A DNA stretch of 41,439 nucleotides from Thermoplasmata archaeon (GCA_015063235.1 SUSW01000025.1:1-41439), one strand, 5' to 3'. Shown: positions 7,923 through 16,235, counted from the first letter of the stretch. The notes: generated by a model from the sequence alone, not told the origin. Numbers and translations are program-made.

Positions 7923-9071
7923 ATGATAATGGAAGTTAATTTCGGAATCGATGTTCTTTGCATCTTGATACTCCTAGTGCTTTACCTAAGTATCAGACTC
8001 GATGAGAGGGATTCTCGTAGCGTATCGTTGTTCAAGGCCACTGTAATCTGTTCGACACTTTTCATCATGATCGACCTGCTGTTCAATTATCTGATTGAGA
8101 TCGATGCACCGAATTTCGCTTTGGGTACGACACACTTCGTGAATGTTCTGGCAGAATTCGGAGCATACTCTCTGCTCTGCATGTATTATTTCAGCGTCTA
8201 TGACGAACTTGACAACTGGAAGAGCTGGAAGATGCGTTTCATACTCGTGATGGGCGCATTATTGATCGTGTTGACCCTGCTATCGCTGTATGATGGATCC
8301 GCATTAGATTTCAACAGCAAAGAAGTGACCGTCGCGGATGTCGTAGCCTTTATGACGGCTTTCCCGCTCATACCTATACTTCTAGATTCCATCGTGCGTG
8401 CGGCCCGTTCCGTGTTCCCTGCCGACAGAACTGAATGCCTTATGTTCTCATTCTTCGTTCTATTCCCGATTACAGCCGGTTTCATCCTGTCGGAAGTAGT
8501 CAAGGATTTCACCATTGAATGTATAGGCATAACATTCTGCCTGACATTCCTCAGTGTGTATAGAACCAACCGCAGCATAGTGACCGACCCATACAGTGGG
8601 TTCAAACGGAGATTCCTGATGATGCCCTACATCGAGAATTCTTTCAAGAAAAGAAGCGACGGTCCGGGAACGGTTGTCGCCGTCACTGATGCGGACCGCT
8701 TCAAAGTCATCGTCGATACCGTAGGGCACAGTAACGCCACGAAGCCACTCGTAGAAATCGCCGAAGCGATAAAGTCAGCGATAAAGGGCCAGCGCTGCAT
8801 GGTATTCAGTGCCATCGGCAGCGCGGATGAGATGTTCATCATCATGGATCGCGGAACAAGGGAGCAGATGGAAGAGATCCGGAGAAAGATTGATGAGAAC
8901 CTAGAGAAGAAGAACAAGGAACTGCCCTACGAACTGCATGTGAGTACGGGTATAGCCGTCCAAACACCGGAGACTGAAAGCCCTCAGCAGCTGTTCGATG
9001 AAGCTGATGCGGATATGTATGCAAGGAAACAGGCATATTATACCGAGAAAGGTTACACGAGGAGGAAATGA
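7923..9071 (+). CDS. Membrane protein with degenerate GGDEF domain
   Basis: A 382-aa protein with about six hydrophobic helices in residues 8-215 and a cytosolic C-terminal domain (about 218-380). The domain follows the diguanylate-cyclase plan: TDPYSGFKRRFL in place of the D-LTGL-NRR start, DADRFKVIVDTVGH (255-269) where cyclases have D-D-FK-IND-GH, GSADEMF (299-305) in place of GGDEF, and STGIA...DEADADMYARKQ at the end. The signature loop and the Asn of IND are changed, so catalysis is doubtful; a nucleotide-binding or partner role is more likely. It sits between the MATE gene and a better-conserved GGDEF gene with only four bases on each side. The domain identity is clear by pattern; the function is inferred. 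Confidence 0.75.
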   Translation: MIMEVNFGIDVLCILILLVLYLSIRLDERDSRSVSLFKATVICSTLFIMIDLLFNYLIEIDAPNFALGTTHFVNVLAEFGAYSLLCMYYFSVYDELDNWKSWKMRFILVMGALLIVLTLLSLYDGSALDFNSKEVTVADVVAFMTAFPLIPILLDSIVRAARSVFPADRTECLMFSFFVLFPITAGFILSEVVKDFTIECIGITFCLTFLSVYRTNRSIVTDPYSGFKRRFLMMPYIENSFKKRSDGPGTVVAVTDADRFKVIVDTVGHSNATKPLVEIAEAIKSAIKGQRCMVFSAIGSADEMFIIMDRGTREQMEEIRRKIDENLEKKNKELPYELHVSTGIAVQTPETESPQQLFDEADADMYARKQAYYTEKGYTRRK

Positions 9072-9075
9072 TAAG

Positions 9076-10287
9076 ATGATAGAGACATATTACATGGTCG
9101 ATTCTCTTTGTATCCTTTTCCTCGTTGCAATCATCATCGGCGAGATCACTACCTCTTTCAGAGACAAATCTCAGCTCAATTTCTTCATAATGTTAGGTCT
9201 GATGATTGCACTGTTCCTTACCGAGATAGTCGAAACAACACTGATTTCAGGAGACATTTCCGGAAATGAGACTGAGTTTTGGATAATCTACCTGACATAC
9301 CACTCGTTACTGCTTGTAGTGGTAGCATTATGGGTACAATACTGTAACATACAGATCGGGCTTGATTACAAATACTCACAGATTTCGAAATTGCTCTATC
9401 TTATACTGCTAATGGTAATCCTGACCACACCGTTCACCGGTCTGTTTGCTAAACTAGACGGTTCTAAGTGGATCGTGAACGGAGATCTGTATTTCCCGAT
9501 ATTGATTCTCACCGTTATGCCGGCAATCATTGTGTCAGCATTAGCGGTAATGGCCTCCCTCCGTTCCAGAGATGCGGGTTCTAGGATGCAGTATGCTACC
9601 TTGGCCGCCGTTCTTATTCCGCTGCTCATACTATTCTTCGTGGAACTCTACTTAGTATCTATGCCGCTCCTGTCAATCGGCCTGGTGGTCTCTTCCCTGT
9701 CAGTCTACTTTGTGATGAAAAAACAGATGATTGTCATCGACAAATTGACAGGCATCATCAACAAGAACGCAATCCAAAGGATTGTTTCAAGGCTCATGGA
9801 TAAGTACGATACCAAAGAGGCCAGAAACCCCAATCCAGTCTCCAAGATGATAAACGATATCACAGACCTCAACATCCCTCTGCCTAACATACCTGCCTTC
9901 ACAGAGAAGAAGCATCTTTACTTAGCAATGATGGATATGAATCACTTCAAAAGCATCAACGACAACTACGGTCATGCAGAAGGAGATGTGGCGCTGAGGG
10001 ATTTCGCACACATCCTGATCGATTCGTGCAAAGATACGGGATTCATCCCCGGAAGATATGCCGGCGATGAGTTCGTCCTTTTCGGAGAATGCGATGACCT
10101 TTCTGAACTGGAAGCCGTCATAGATAGGATCCACAAAGGATGCGAAGCAAAGAAAAAACCGTACGAATTCGGCACGAGTATAGGGTATGCAGAATATTCA
10201 CCGGAATATAGGACGTTCAAATCATTCCTGAAAGTAGCTGACGAGATGATGTTCAAGGTCAAAGAAGCCAGTAGGGAGAAGAACTGA
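9076..10287 (+). CDS. Membrane-bound GGDEF protein, probable diguanylate cyclase
   Basis: A 403-aa protein with seven or eight N-terminal hydrophobic helices (residues 7-215) and a GGDEF domain. Conserved parts are DKLTGIINKNA (222-232), MDMNHFKSINDNYGHAEGD (286-304) with the metal-binding Asp and the Asn and Asp for guanine, YAGDEF (328-333) for the active loop (first Gly replaced by Ala, known to be tolerated in some active cyclases), and SIGYAEYS...ADEMMFKVKEA. An unusual insert of about 45 residues (235-280) separates the first motif from the second. ATG 9076 is chosen because GGAGG lies 10 nt upstream at 9061; a longer frame overlaps the previous gene. Archaea rarely encode GGDEF domains and no EAL or PilZ protein is seen here. 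Confidence 0.85.
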   Translation: MIETYYMVDSLCILFLVAIIIGEITTSFRDKSQLNFFIMLGLMIALFLTEIVETTLISGDISGNETEFWIIYLTYHSLLLVVVALWVQYCNIQIGLDYKYSQISKLLYLILLMVILTTPFTGLFAKLDGSKWIVNGDLYFPILILTVMPAIIVSALAVMASLRSRDAGSRMQYATLAAVLIPLLILFFVELYLVSMPLLSIGLVVSSLSVYFVMKKQMIVIDKLTGIINKNAIQRIVSRLMDKYDTKEARNPNPVSKMINDITDLNIPLPNIPAFTEKKHLYLAMMDMNHFKSINDNYGHAEGDVALRDFAHILIDSCKDTGFIPGRYAGDEFVLFGECDDLSELEAVIDRIHKGCEAKKKPYEFGTSIGYAEYSPEYRTFKSFLKVADEMMFKVKEASREKN

Positions 10288-10305
10288 ACTTAAAGAAAAA
10301 TACCT

Positions 10306-10331
10306 CTGCCGGAATCTGAAGACTCCGGCAG
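10306..10331. terminator. Bidirectional hairpin between convergent GGDEF and glyS genes
   Basis: An 8-bp stem CTGCCGGA/TCCGGCAG with a 10-nt loop lies 18 nt after the GGDEF stop and 12 nt after the glyS stop. On the minus strand it is followed by TATTTTTCTTT, a typical archaeal U-rich release site; on the plus strand by AATTGTTTTC. A mutated copy of the same hairpin survives in the glyS relic at about 4971-4991. Confidence 0.7.
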
Positions 10332-10342
10332 GATAATTGTTT

Positions 10343-12052
10343 TCAAAGGTCTGCGAAGGACTTTCCTGCGAGCAGATCGTCGATGATCCTGGCGGCATCT
10401 GCCGACGGGATGCGCTTCTGCTCCTTGGAATCCCTGTCCCTGATGGTGACGGTGCCGTCCTGCAGGGAATCATAATCGACGGTGATGCACCACGGGGTAC
10501 CGACCTCGTCCATGCGGGCGTACCTCCTTCCGATGGTTCCCGATCCGTCGTAGTAGGCCTCGACCCTGTGGGTGTGAACGCTCTCGTAGATCTTCTTCGC
10601 CATATCGTCCAGACCGTCCTTCTCCATGAGGGGGAACACTCCGACCTTGATGGGAGCGACCGCGGGCGCCATGTGCATGACGACGTAGTCCTCCTTCTCA
10701 TCGTAGTCGTACGCGTGCTCGAGCACCGTGTAGAATATCCTGTCGAGTCCGTGGGAGGGTTCGATGACGTGCGGGATGACCCTCTCGCCGGCCACCTTCT
10801 CCGTCCTCTTGATGACCTGGAAGAACTCGCTGCCGAGCTCGATCTCCTCTCCGTCGACCGTGACCTTGAGCTTGCCGTCCGAGATGGCAGACAGAGGCAA
10901 TGCACTGATGGCATCGGATATCGCCTTGGCCTTGCCTTTGTAGACGGGTCCTAGCGCCTTGCTGTTGGGCTGGATCTTCTCAACCTCGACCTCGCGGGGT
11001 TCATCGAACTTCTTGAAATGCGAAAGGTCCTCTCCGGAGAACTGAGCGTGCCTCGAAAGGTCCCAGCATCCCCTGTCGGCGATACCTACGATCTCTGTCC
11101 AACCGTAGGACAGCAGCGCCTCCGCATCCCAGCAGTCCGCTGCGTAGTGGGCCATCTCGTCCTTCTCGTGCTCCCTGAACCTGAGCTTCTTCTCATCGAC
11201 TCCCAGGGACAGCAGGAGCTGCTTGGTGGTGTATACGAAATAAGCAAGCACGCGGTTGGCGATGACCCCCTTCTCGACCGCTTCCTTGACGGTCATGGTG
11301 GTCAGCTCGAGCGTGGTGTTCGGGATGAGGTCCAATGTCTCGTTCTCGATCTCCGGGAACCTTGCCCAATCCTTGTCGGCGGGATCCACGAACAGCTCTA
11401 CCTCCATCTGGTTGAACTCCCTGAGACGGATCATACCCTGCCTGGGTGCGATCTCGTTCCTGTAGCTCCTTCCGGTCTGGATGACTCCCATTGGGAGCTT
11501 CTCCCTGTTGTAACGGTAGAGGTTGGAGAAGTTCACGAAGATACCCTGCGCGGTCTCGGGCCTCATGTATCCGACACGTGCGTTGCCGGGACCGATGTTT
11601 GTCCTGAACATAAGGTTGAACTCGTCTACGGGACCCAGGTCTCCGCCGCATGCGGGACATTTGATCTTATACTTGACGAACGCCTCCTCCAGCTGCTTAG
11701 GGGTAAGGACGTCCGGATTGTCGTAGTAATCCTTGACCATGTGGTCTGCCCTGTACGGGGCCTGGCATTTCTGACAGTACGTGATGAGGTCAGCGAAGTT
11801 ATCCAGATGGCCCGATGCCTTGAAGACCTCCCTGGGGTTGACGGTATCGGAATCGATCTCTACGAATCCCTCCCTTCCCTTGTATATGGACCTCCACATC
11901 TCGACGATGTTGTTCTTCAGGGCGCATCCGAGAGGCCCGTAATCGTACATACCGGCGACTCCGCCGTACATCTCGAACGAGGGCCAGATGAATCCCCTGC
12001 GCTTGCATACCGACATCAGATCGTTGCTGCTGTTATCCGCCACAGGAATCAC
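10343..12052 (-). CDS. glyS: Glycyl-tRNA synthetase, archaeal/eukaryotic alpha2 type
   Basis: A class II synthetase of 569 aa that charges tRNA-Gly. Recognisable parts are the N-terminal KRRGFIWPSFEMYGGVAGMYDYGP, a zinc-ribbon-like insert with two CxxC pairs (CQKC and CPAC), motif 2 in PRQGMIRLREFNQMEVELF, motif 3 in IEPSHGLDRIFYTVLEHAY and a C-terminal anticodon-binding domain (MAPAVAPIKVGVFPL). The start is likely GTG at 12052, overlapping the TGA of the upstream CBS gene as GTGA; another GTG at 12043 is equally possible. It is the last gene of a minus-strand unit (reductase, amidohydrolase, universal stress protein, CBS protein, glyS). Fragments of a second glyS copy lie at 4971-5102. Confidence 0.95.
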   Translation of the reverse strand: MIPVADNSSNDLMSVCKRRGFIWPSFEMYGGVAGMYDYGPLGCALKNNIVEMWRSIYKGREGFVEIDSDTVNPREVFKASGHLDNFADLITYCQKCQAPYRADHMVKDYYDNPDVLTPKQLEEAFVKYKIKCPACGGDLGPVDEFNLMFRTNIGPGNARVGYMRPETAQGIFVNFSNLYRYNREKLPMGVIQTGRSYRNEIAPRQGMIRLREFNQMEVELFVDPADKDWARFPEIENETLDLIPNTTLELTTMTVKEAVEKGVIANRVLAYFVYTTKQLLLSLGVDEKKLRFREHEKDEMAHYAADCWDAEALLSYGWTEIVGIADRGCWDLSRHAQFSGEDLSHFKKFDEPREVEVEKIQPNSKALGPVYKGKAKAISDAISALPLSAISDGKLKVTVDGEEIELGSEFFQVIKRTEKVAGERVIPHVIEPSHGLDRIFYTVLEHAYDYDEKEDYVVMHMAPAVAPIKVGVFPLMEKDGLDDMAKKIYESVHTHRVEAYYDGSGTIGRRYARMDEVGTPWCITVDYDSLQDGTVTIRDRDSKEQKRIPSADAARIIDDLLAGKSFADL

Positions 12053-12888
12053 TTCAGAAGAGCTTTGAGAACATCGACGTCGTATATCATTCCGTCGAGG
12101 TCATCCTTGTTGCCGTGGACCGGGATCTGTCCGAAATCATTGCTGAGCATGAGCTTGGCGATCTCGGAGAGGTTTGTCTTCTTGTAGACTGTGAGCGGGT
12201 CCCTGACCATGAAATCCTTGACCTTGCGGTCGTCGTCGGCATACCTTTCCGTCGCAGCGTAGAACAGCGGGAGTACGTTCCTGTATCCTGCGAGGTTATC
12301 CTCATCGGAGATTCCCATTGCTTTGAGCGCGGCGTCGTCCTTGACCTGGTCGTTAAAGAGGTCACGGTCCGTGAAGATACCGACGAGCTTTCCGCGCGCA
12401 TCGAGGACGGGCAGTGCGGTGACGTCGCTGATCCTCATGGCGGGGATCGTATATGTGAGAGGCTCATCCTCGTATGCAGTGACGCATGTGGTGCACACGA
12501 CATCCTCTGCGGTGAGGTCCGTCTTCATGGATGCCACGAGCCTGAGAAGGTCCGTGGGGGTGATGATACCGACCAGCTTGCCGTTCTCCACGACGGGGAG
12601 CCTGTGGATCCTGAGTTCGCTGAATATCTTTGCCGCTTCGACGACTGTTGCATCGGGAGTGATTGTCTTGATCTCCTTCTTCATGATGAGCGAGAGCTGG
12701 TCCTCGTTGAACTTGCGGAAGATGTCCCTTCTGGAGACTATTCCCATGAGCTGCCCGTCCGATGCACGGACTACAGGCACTCCGGTGAGCTTGTTCCTCA
12801 CCATCATATTGATTGCGTCGTTGCGTGTTCCGGGCACCTCTGCTACGATGGGTGCCGGTATCATGATATCTGCTACTGTCTTAACCAT
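12049..12888 (-). CDS. Four-CBS-domain protein
   Basis: A 279-aa protein made only of CBS motifs: about residues 8-60, 70-120, 125-180 and 220-278, each ending in the typical 'PVV...GKLVGI(I/F)T..D' pattern. CBS pairs bind adenosine ligands and usually regulate attached or partner proteins; no effector domain is present here. An ATG at 12888 has GGAGG nine bases upstream, placed inside the end of the universal stress gene, whose TGA directly precedes this ATG. It overlaps glyS by four bases. Pairing of an energy-sensing CBS array with glyS and a stress protein suggests growth-state regulation, but this is inference. Confidence 0.9.
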   Translation of the reverse strand: MVKTVADIMIPAPIVAEVPGTRNDAINMMVRNKLTGVPVVRASDGQLMGIVSRRDIFRKFNEDQLSLIMKKEIKTITPDATVVEAAKIFSELRIHRLPVVENGKLVGIITPTDLLRLVASMKTDLTAEDVVCTTCVTAYEDEPLTYTIPAMRISDVTALPVLDARGKLVGIFTDRDLFNDQVKDDAALKAMGISDEDNLAGYRNVLPLFYAATERYADDDRKVKDFMVRDPLTVYKKTNLSEIAKLMLSNDFGQIPVHGNKDDLDGMIYDVDVLKALLK

Positions 12889-13323
12889 TCAGTTTGCCTC
12901 CGGCATTCTTACGACCAGCACGGGACAGTCTGCGGCTCTGACGACCCTCTCCGCCACGCTTCCCATAAGGAGCTTGGACATCCCTGTCCTTCCGAGCGTT
13001 CCCATGACTATTATGTCGTAATTCGATGACTCCTCGAGGATGACCTTGACGGGTGTCCCTTCCTTGACCGAGACCTCAGCCTCGATTCCCTCCTCCTTGG
13101 CGAGGTCCAGAACGTAATTGACGGCTTCAAGACCTTCTTTCTCAAGGGTCTTGTACACGTTCATCACCGCCGTGTCCATGGGCATGTTCGTGAGGACCGT
13201 CTGGTCCAGAACGTACAGCGCCGTGATCTTTCCGCCTGTGAGCTTCGCGAGCTCTACAGCCTTTTTGATGGCAGGCTTGGTGTATTCGCTTCCGTCAGTC
13301 GGTACAAGGATTCTGCTGAACAT
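12889..13323 (-). CDS. Universal stress protein (UspA family)
   Basis: A 144-aa single-domain Usp. The start MFSRILVPTDGSEYTKPAIKK and the ATP-binding loop MGTLGRTGMSKLLMGSVAER (G-2x-G-9x-G-S/T pattern) identify it, and indicate the ATP-binding subclass. A Shine-Dalgarno GAGGAG precedes the ATG at 13323; longer frames run into the amidohydrolase gene. Usp proteins act as small nucleotide-binding dimers in stress and energy sensing. Its TGA touches the ATG of the CBS gene (TGAATG), so both are translated from one message. Confidence 0.92.
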   Translation of the reverse strand: MFSRILVPTDGSEYTKPAIKKAVELAKLTGGKITALYVLDQTVLTNMPMDTAVMNVYKTLEKEGLEAVNYVLDLAKEEGIEAEVSVKEGTPVKVILEESSNYDIIVMGTLGRTGMSKLLMGSVAERVVRAADCPVLVVRMPEAN

Positions 13324-14381
13324 CGTCTCACTCCTCGATTTGTCCTTATGCGGAACGGAGTTCCCGGACCCTGGTTGCTTGAGGTACCAGAATCTTCCTT
13401 TTCGGGGATTATCGTCAAGACCCGTTCCTGCTTCTTGACCATCATCCTGGTCCTGTGTTTTAATAATTTGCACGACAAGGTAGAGAGCATGGCCCATGCA
13501 TCTCCTGGGTCCGCTCCCTGACTGTCGAGAATGGACGACATCACGCCGCATTCCTTCACCATGTCCGGCTCGCAGAGCATGCCGTTATCGGTCCCCAGGG
13601 CGACATCGGCGCCGTTGCGGATCATTGATGCCACCGGAGCCTCCTTTCCGAAATACCGGTTCGATGTAGGGCACACCACGATCGGCACCTCAGCCTCAGC
13701 GCATTTGGCCAGATCATCATCGGTGGCCTCACACATGTGGACCACGAACGCTGGGTCCAGGGACAGGACAGTATCGATGTCCTCCCTTACCCTCTCGCTG
13801 ACATGGATGGCGAGGATCTTCCGCGCATCGCGGACATCGTCAGCCACCGATTCGATGTAATCAAGGGGCATATCCAATATGCTAGGAAGCCCTATACCGT
13901 CTGCAACTTGCAGTATCTGGCTCATCTCTTCCGGATCGTACTCTTCGGATACCGGACGGCCCAGGATGACCGCATCGCCGCAGCACTCTCTCAGCACCTT
14001 GCAGCCCTCTGCACCGCCCTCTCTGAAATCGACGAAACCTGCCGACCCATAGAATGCAGATGCCTAGCAGAACGAACGGATGTTCCCCCTGAGGCCATCC
14101 CCGTCCAATTCCCTGAGGTACCTGTGCTTCAGCCCGTCGGGAGGAGCGACCAGTTCCTCCAGGGACAATCCTTCCGGAACCTTCAGACCGTAATCCCCGC
14201 AGTGGGTATGGGCATTGAGAACATCATAGACGAAGATCCCCTGGAAATCGCAGTCTGAAGACACCCCGCTGTCCATGGATACCTTGCCGTCCGACACGTA
14301 CAGAGTGCATTCCTCACGGCGGCGGCCATCGATGACACAGCCTGATGCTGTGAAATTATCCGGATCGAAGGCCTTTTGCAT
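13254..14381 (-). CDS. Amidohydrolase-superfamily enzyme with in-frame TAG (possible pyrrolysine)
   Basis: Two open pieces in the same frame, 14064-14381 and the region down to 13254, are divided only by TAG at 14064-14066 (codon 106). Read through, they give one protein of about 375 aa with the full metal site of a cytosine-deaminase/chlorohydrolase-like enzyme: NAHTHCGD (H58, H60), AIHVSE, VVHMCEAT and LGTDNGML. The segment after the TAG (ASAFYGSAGFVDFREGG) is strongly conserved in style, lies between the first metal ligands and the rest of the barrel, and has no start codon of its own before GTG at about 13997. This argues for read-through as pyrrolysine over decay. The C-terminus is doubtful: the frame overlaps the universal stress gene by 70 nt and ends there in another TAG, so the true end may be earlier. 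Substrate unknown. Confidence 0.75.
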
Positions 14382-14410
14382 ACAACATCATGGCGTTGCA
14401 GGTAAAAGAA

Positions 14411-15346
14411 TCATGCCCAGTAGGGCTTCTTGGCGAACTTGTAGGCCATCATCGTCGCGGTAGTGGCCTCTCCGCAGGCGGTGGTGATCTGCTTGTATTT
14501 GCCCTCGTACGAGACGACATCGCCGCATGCGAACACTCCGGGGCGGTTGGTGGACATGTCGTATCCCACCTTCACAAGGCCGTCCTTGGTCAGCTCGATG
14601 CCCCACTTCTTGAGGTCGTCCAGATCGGCAGATATTCCGATGTTGATGACAACGAGGTCGGTATTCACGGTCTGCTGTATCCCGTTGATGTCAAGAGTGA
14701 CGGACTCGACCTTGTCGGTCCCGTTGATTGAGACGAGGTTGGCGTTCATGACGGTCTTGACATCGCTGCGCTCCAGTTCCTTGACGGTGGACTCGTCCGC
14801 CCTGAACTCCGCCCTGCGGTGCACGAGAGTGGTGTCTGTTACGGAAACCGCGATCATGGCCATATCGATCGCACTGTTGCCTCCTCCGAACATGGTGACC
14901 TTCTTTCCGACCAATTCTTCTTTGGCCGGCAGAATGTACGTGACGCCCTTTCCGAACAGCTCCTCCTCTCCGGGACATCCCATCTTCCTGGGTTTGAAAC
15001 TTCCCATTCCGATGGCTATGATTACGGATTTGGTGTGGTACTCGGCCTTCGCGGTGACGACGATTATCTCCTCTTCACCGTTGTTGATCTCGTCGACCTT
15101 CTCCTTCTCGTGGATCTCGCATCCCATGGACTCTGCCTGGGCGTAGAGCTTATCGGACAGCTTCCTCGCCTGGATTGTCTCGAAGCCGGGATAGTTGTGG
15201 ATACCCTTCTCGGGGTAAAGACTGACCAACTGTCCTCCGACGCGTCCCGAATCCAGGATCAGTGTCTCCATGCCCTTGGATCTGGCGTAGATTCCTGCCG
15301 TCAGACCAGCGGGGCCCGCTCCGATAATGACCACGTCGTAACTCAT
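14411..15346 (-). CDS. TrxR-fold flavoprotein without CxxC, ferredoxin/flavodoxin-NADP reductase-like
   Basis: A 311-aa two-dinucleotide-fold flavoprotein. The FAD site is IIGAGPAGLTAGIYA near the start, the NAD(P)H site is MFGGGNSAIDMAM with HRRAEFRA after it, and FACGDV near the end completes the FAD fold. The redox-active CATC motif of thioredoxin reductase is absent (the equivalent stretch reads TYILPAKEELVGKK), so it should not be called TrxB. It resembles the YumC-type ferredoxin/flavodoxin-NADP reductases, possibly passing electrons between NAD(P)H and a ferredoxin or flavoprotein. ATG 15346 is chosen because the fold starts there and a TATA box lies about 26 nt upstream. The amidohydrolase gene follows after 29 bases. 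Confidence 0.85.
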   Translation of the reverse strand: MSYDVVIIGAGPAGLTAGIYARSKGMETLILDSGRVGGQLVSLYPEKGIHNYPGFETIQARKLSDKLYAQAESMGCEIHEKEKVDEINNGEEEIIVVTAKAEYHTKSVIIAIGMGSFKPRKMGCPGEEELFGKGVTYILPAKEELVGKKVTMFGGGNSAIDMAMIAVSVTDTTLVHRRAEFRADESTVKELERSDVKTVMNANLVSINGTDKVESVTLDINGIQQTVNTDLVVINIGISADLDDLKKWGIELTKDGLVKVGYDMSTNRPGVFACGDVVSYEGKYKQITTACGEATTATMMAYKFAKKPYWA

Positions 15347-15366
15347 TGGCCAACTTAATGAAGCTA

Positions 15367-15379
15367 ACCGTATAAAATT
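15367..15379 (-). promoter_or_regulatory. TATA box for the reductase-to-glyS unit
   Basis: On the minus strand AATTTTATACGG is centred about 27 nt before the ATG at 15346. This is the normal archaeal spacing from TATA to transcription start, so the transcript is probably leaderless. The divergent PAS gene starts 116 bp to the right. Confidence 0.55.
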
Positions 15380-15461
15380 CAATAGGTAACATCTGGTAAC
15401 TGACAGGCCCTCGGACTTTCCTTTTATTAACCTCTGATGACATATCGTATACGGGGAGAAA

Positions 15462-15830
15462 ATGGAGACAAAAGAGCTGTACTCTGAGAAGCTTATGAAC
15501 CTCATCCTGGACGCCATCGATGAGATCGTCATCATCCATGACATGGACCACAACATCATGTGGATGAACCATGCCGGGGAGGTAGCGTTCGGGATCAGCG
15601 TGGAGAAGGCGCTCACGATGAAATGCCATCAGCTGTTCAACAACCTCATGCCCTGCGCGGACTGCGATGTGGGTACAGTCGTGATCGGCGAACCGACCAT
15701 GAAGCTGCCGAGGAAGAAGACGATACCGTCGAACGGTAACGTGGTAGAGTGCAAGACCATGCCATACTATCACAACGGGAAGATGTAGGTCGTCGTCCAG
15801 TGCCTCCGCCTGGTAAAGAAAGAGGAGTGA
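15462..15830 (+). CDS. PAS-domain sensor protein with in-frame TAG near the C-terminus
   Basis: The frame opens at ATG 15462 after a GGGGAG ribosome site and encodes a single PAS domain: MNLILDAIDEIVIIHDMDHNIMWMNHAGEVAFG, then a Cys-rich stretch (MKCHQLFNN, MPCADCDVG) common in methanogen PAS domains. At 15786-15788 it meets TAG; the same frame goes on for 13 codons (VVVQCLRLVKKEE) to TGA at 15828. Those residues are exactly the last strand of a PAS fold, normally written as 'GK..GVVQ..R(D/L)', so reading the TAG as an amino acid, most likely pyrrolysine, gives a complete domain of 122 residues. Stopping at TAG would remove the last strand. No kinase domain is attached. The next gene follows after six bases, with its ribosome site inside this extension. 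Confidence 0.78.
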
Positions 15831-15836
15831 TCCCAA

Positions 15837-16235
15837 ATGGTATCGATGCCCGAACCCGTAATCAAGATGATCAAGCAGTCGGATTCCCACAAGGTGCTTG
15901 CCACGGTATCCCCCGACGGAAAGCCACACGCAATCGTATGCGCGAGCCTGTGGGTCAAAGGGGACGACACCATCGTCCTCGGAGAGGTCTTCATGCAGCG
16001 CACCGCCATGTACCTCCAGAAGAACCGCAACGCGGAGTTCCTCGTCTGGCTGGGAAGGAACGCTTATTCCATCAAGGCGGTCCTCACTGACAGGAAGACC
16101 GAAGGCGTGGAGTACGACAAGATGTGCACATACCTCGACAAGTTCGATTTCACCACCATAGCTGTATGGGAGTTCAAGGTTCTCGAGGTATGGGACGAGA
16201 GCGCTTCCAAGACAGGCGGCACACAAGTGATCTGA
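15837..16235 (+). CDS. Pyridoxamine-phosphate-oxidase-fold flavoprotein
   Basis: A 132-aa split-barrel (PPOX-like) protein that should bind FMN or F420. It shows the usual order: KVLATVSPDGKPHAIVCASLWV in strands 1-2, DTIVLGEVFMQRTAMYLQKNRNAEFLVW in the next strand-helix unit. Members reduce or bind small molecules; the substrate is not evident. A GGAG lies 10 nt before the ATG and overlaps the last codons of the PAS gene, and its TGA touches the ATG of the next gene, so the three genes are one operon. Confidence 0.85.
   Translation: MVSMPEPVIKMIKQSDSHKVLATVSPDGKPHAIVCASLWVKGDDTIVLGEVFMQRTAMYLQKNRNAEFLVWLGRNAYSIKAVLTDRKTEGVEYDKMCTYLDKFDFTTIAVWEFKVLEVWDESASKTGGTQVI

Noticed and set aside
13254-13256. 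TAG at the end of the amidohydrolase frame as another pyrrolysine codon
   Set aside because: The frame beyond it lies inside the universal stress gene in another phase and gives an Arg/Ser-rich, non-domain sequence.
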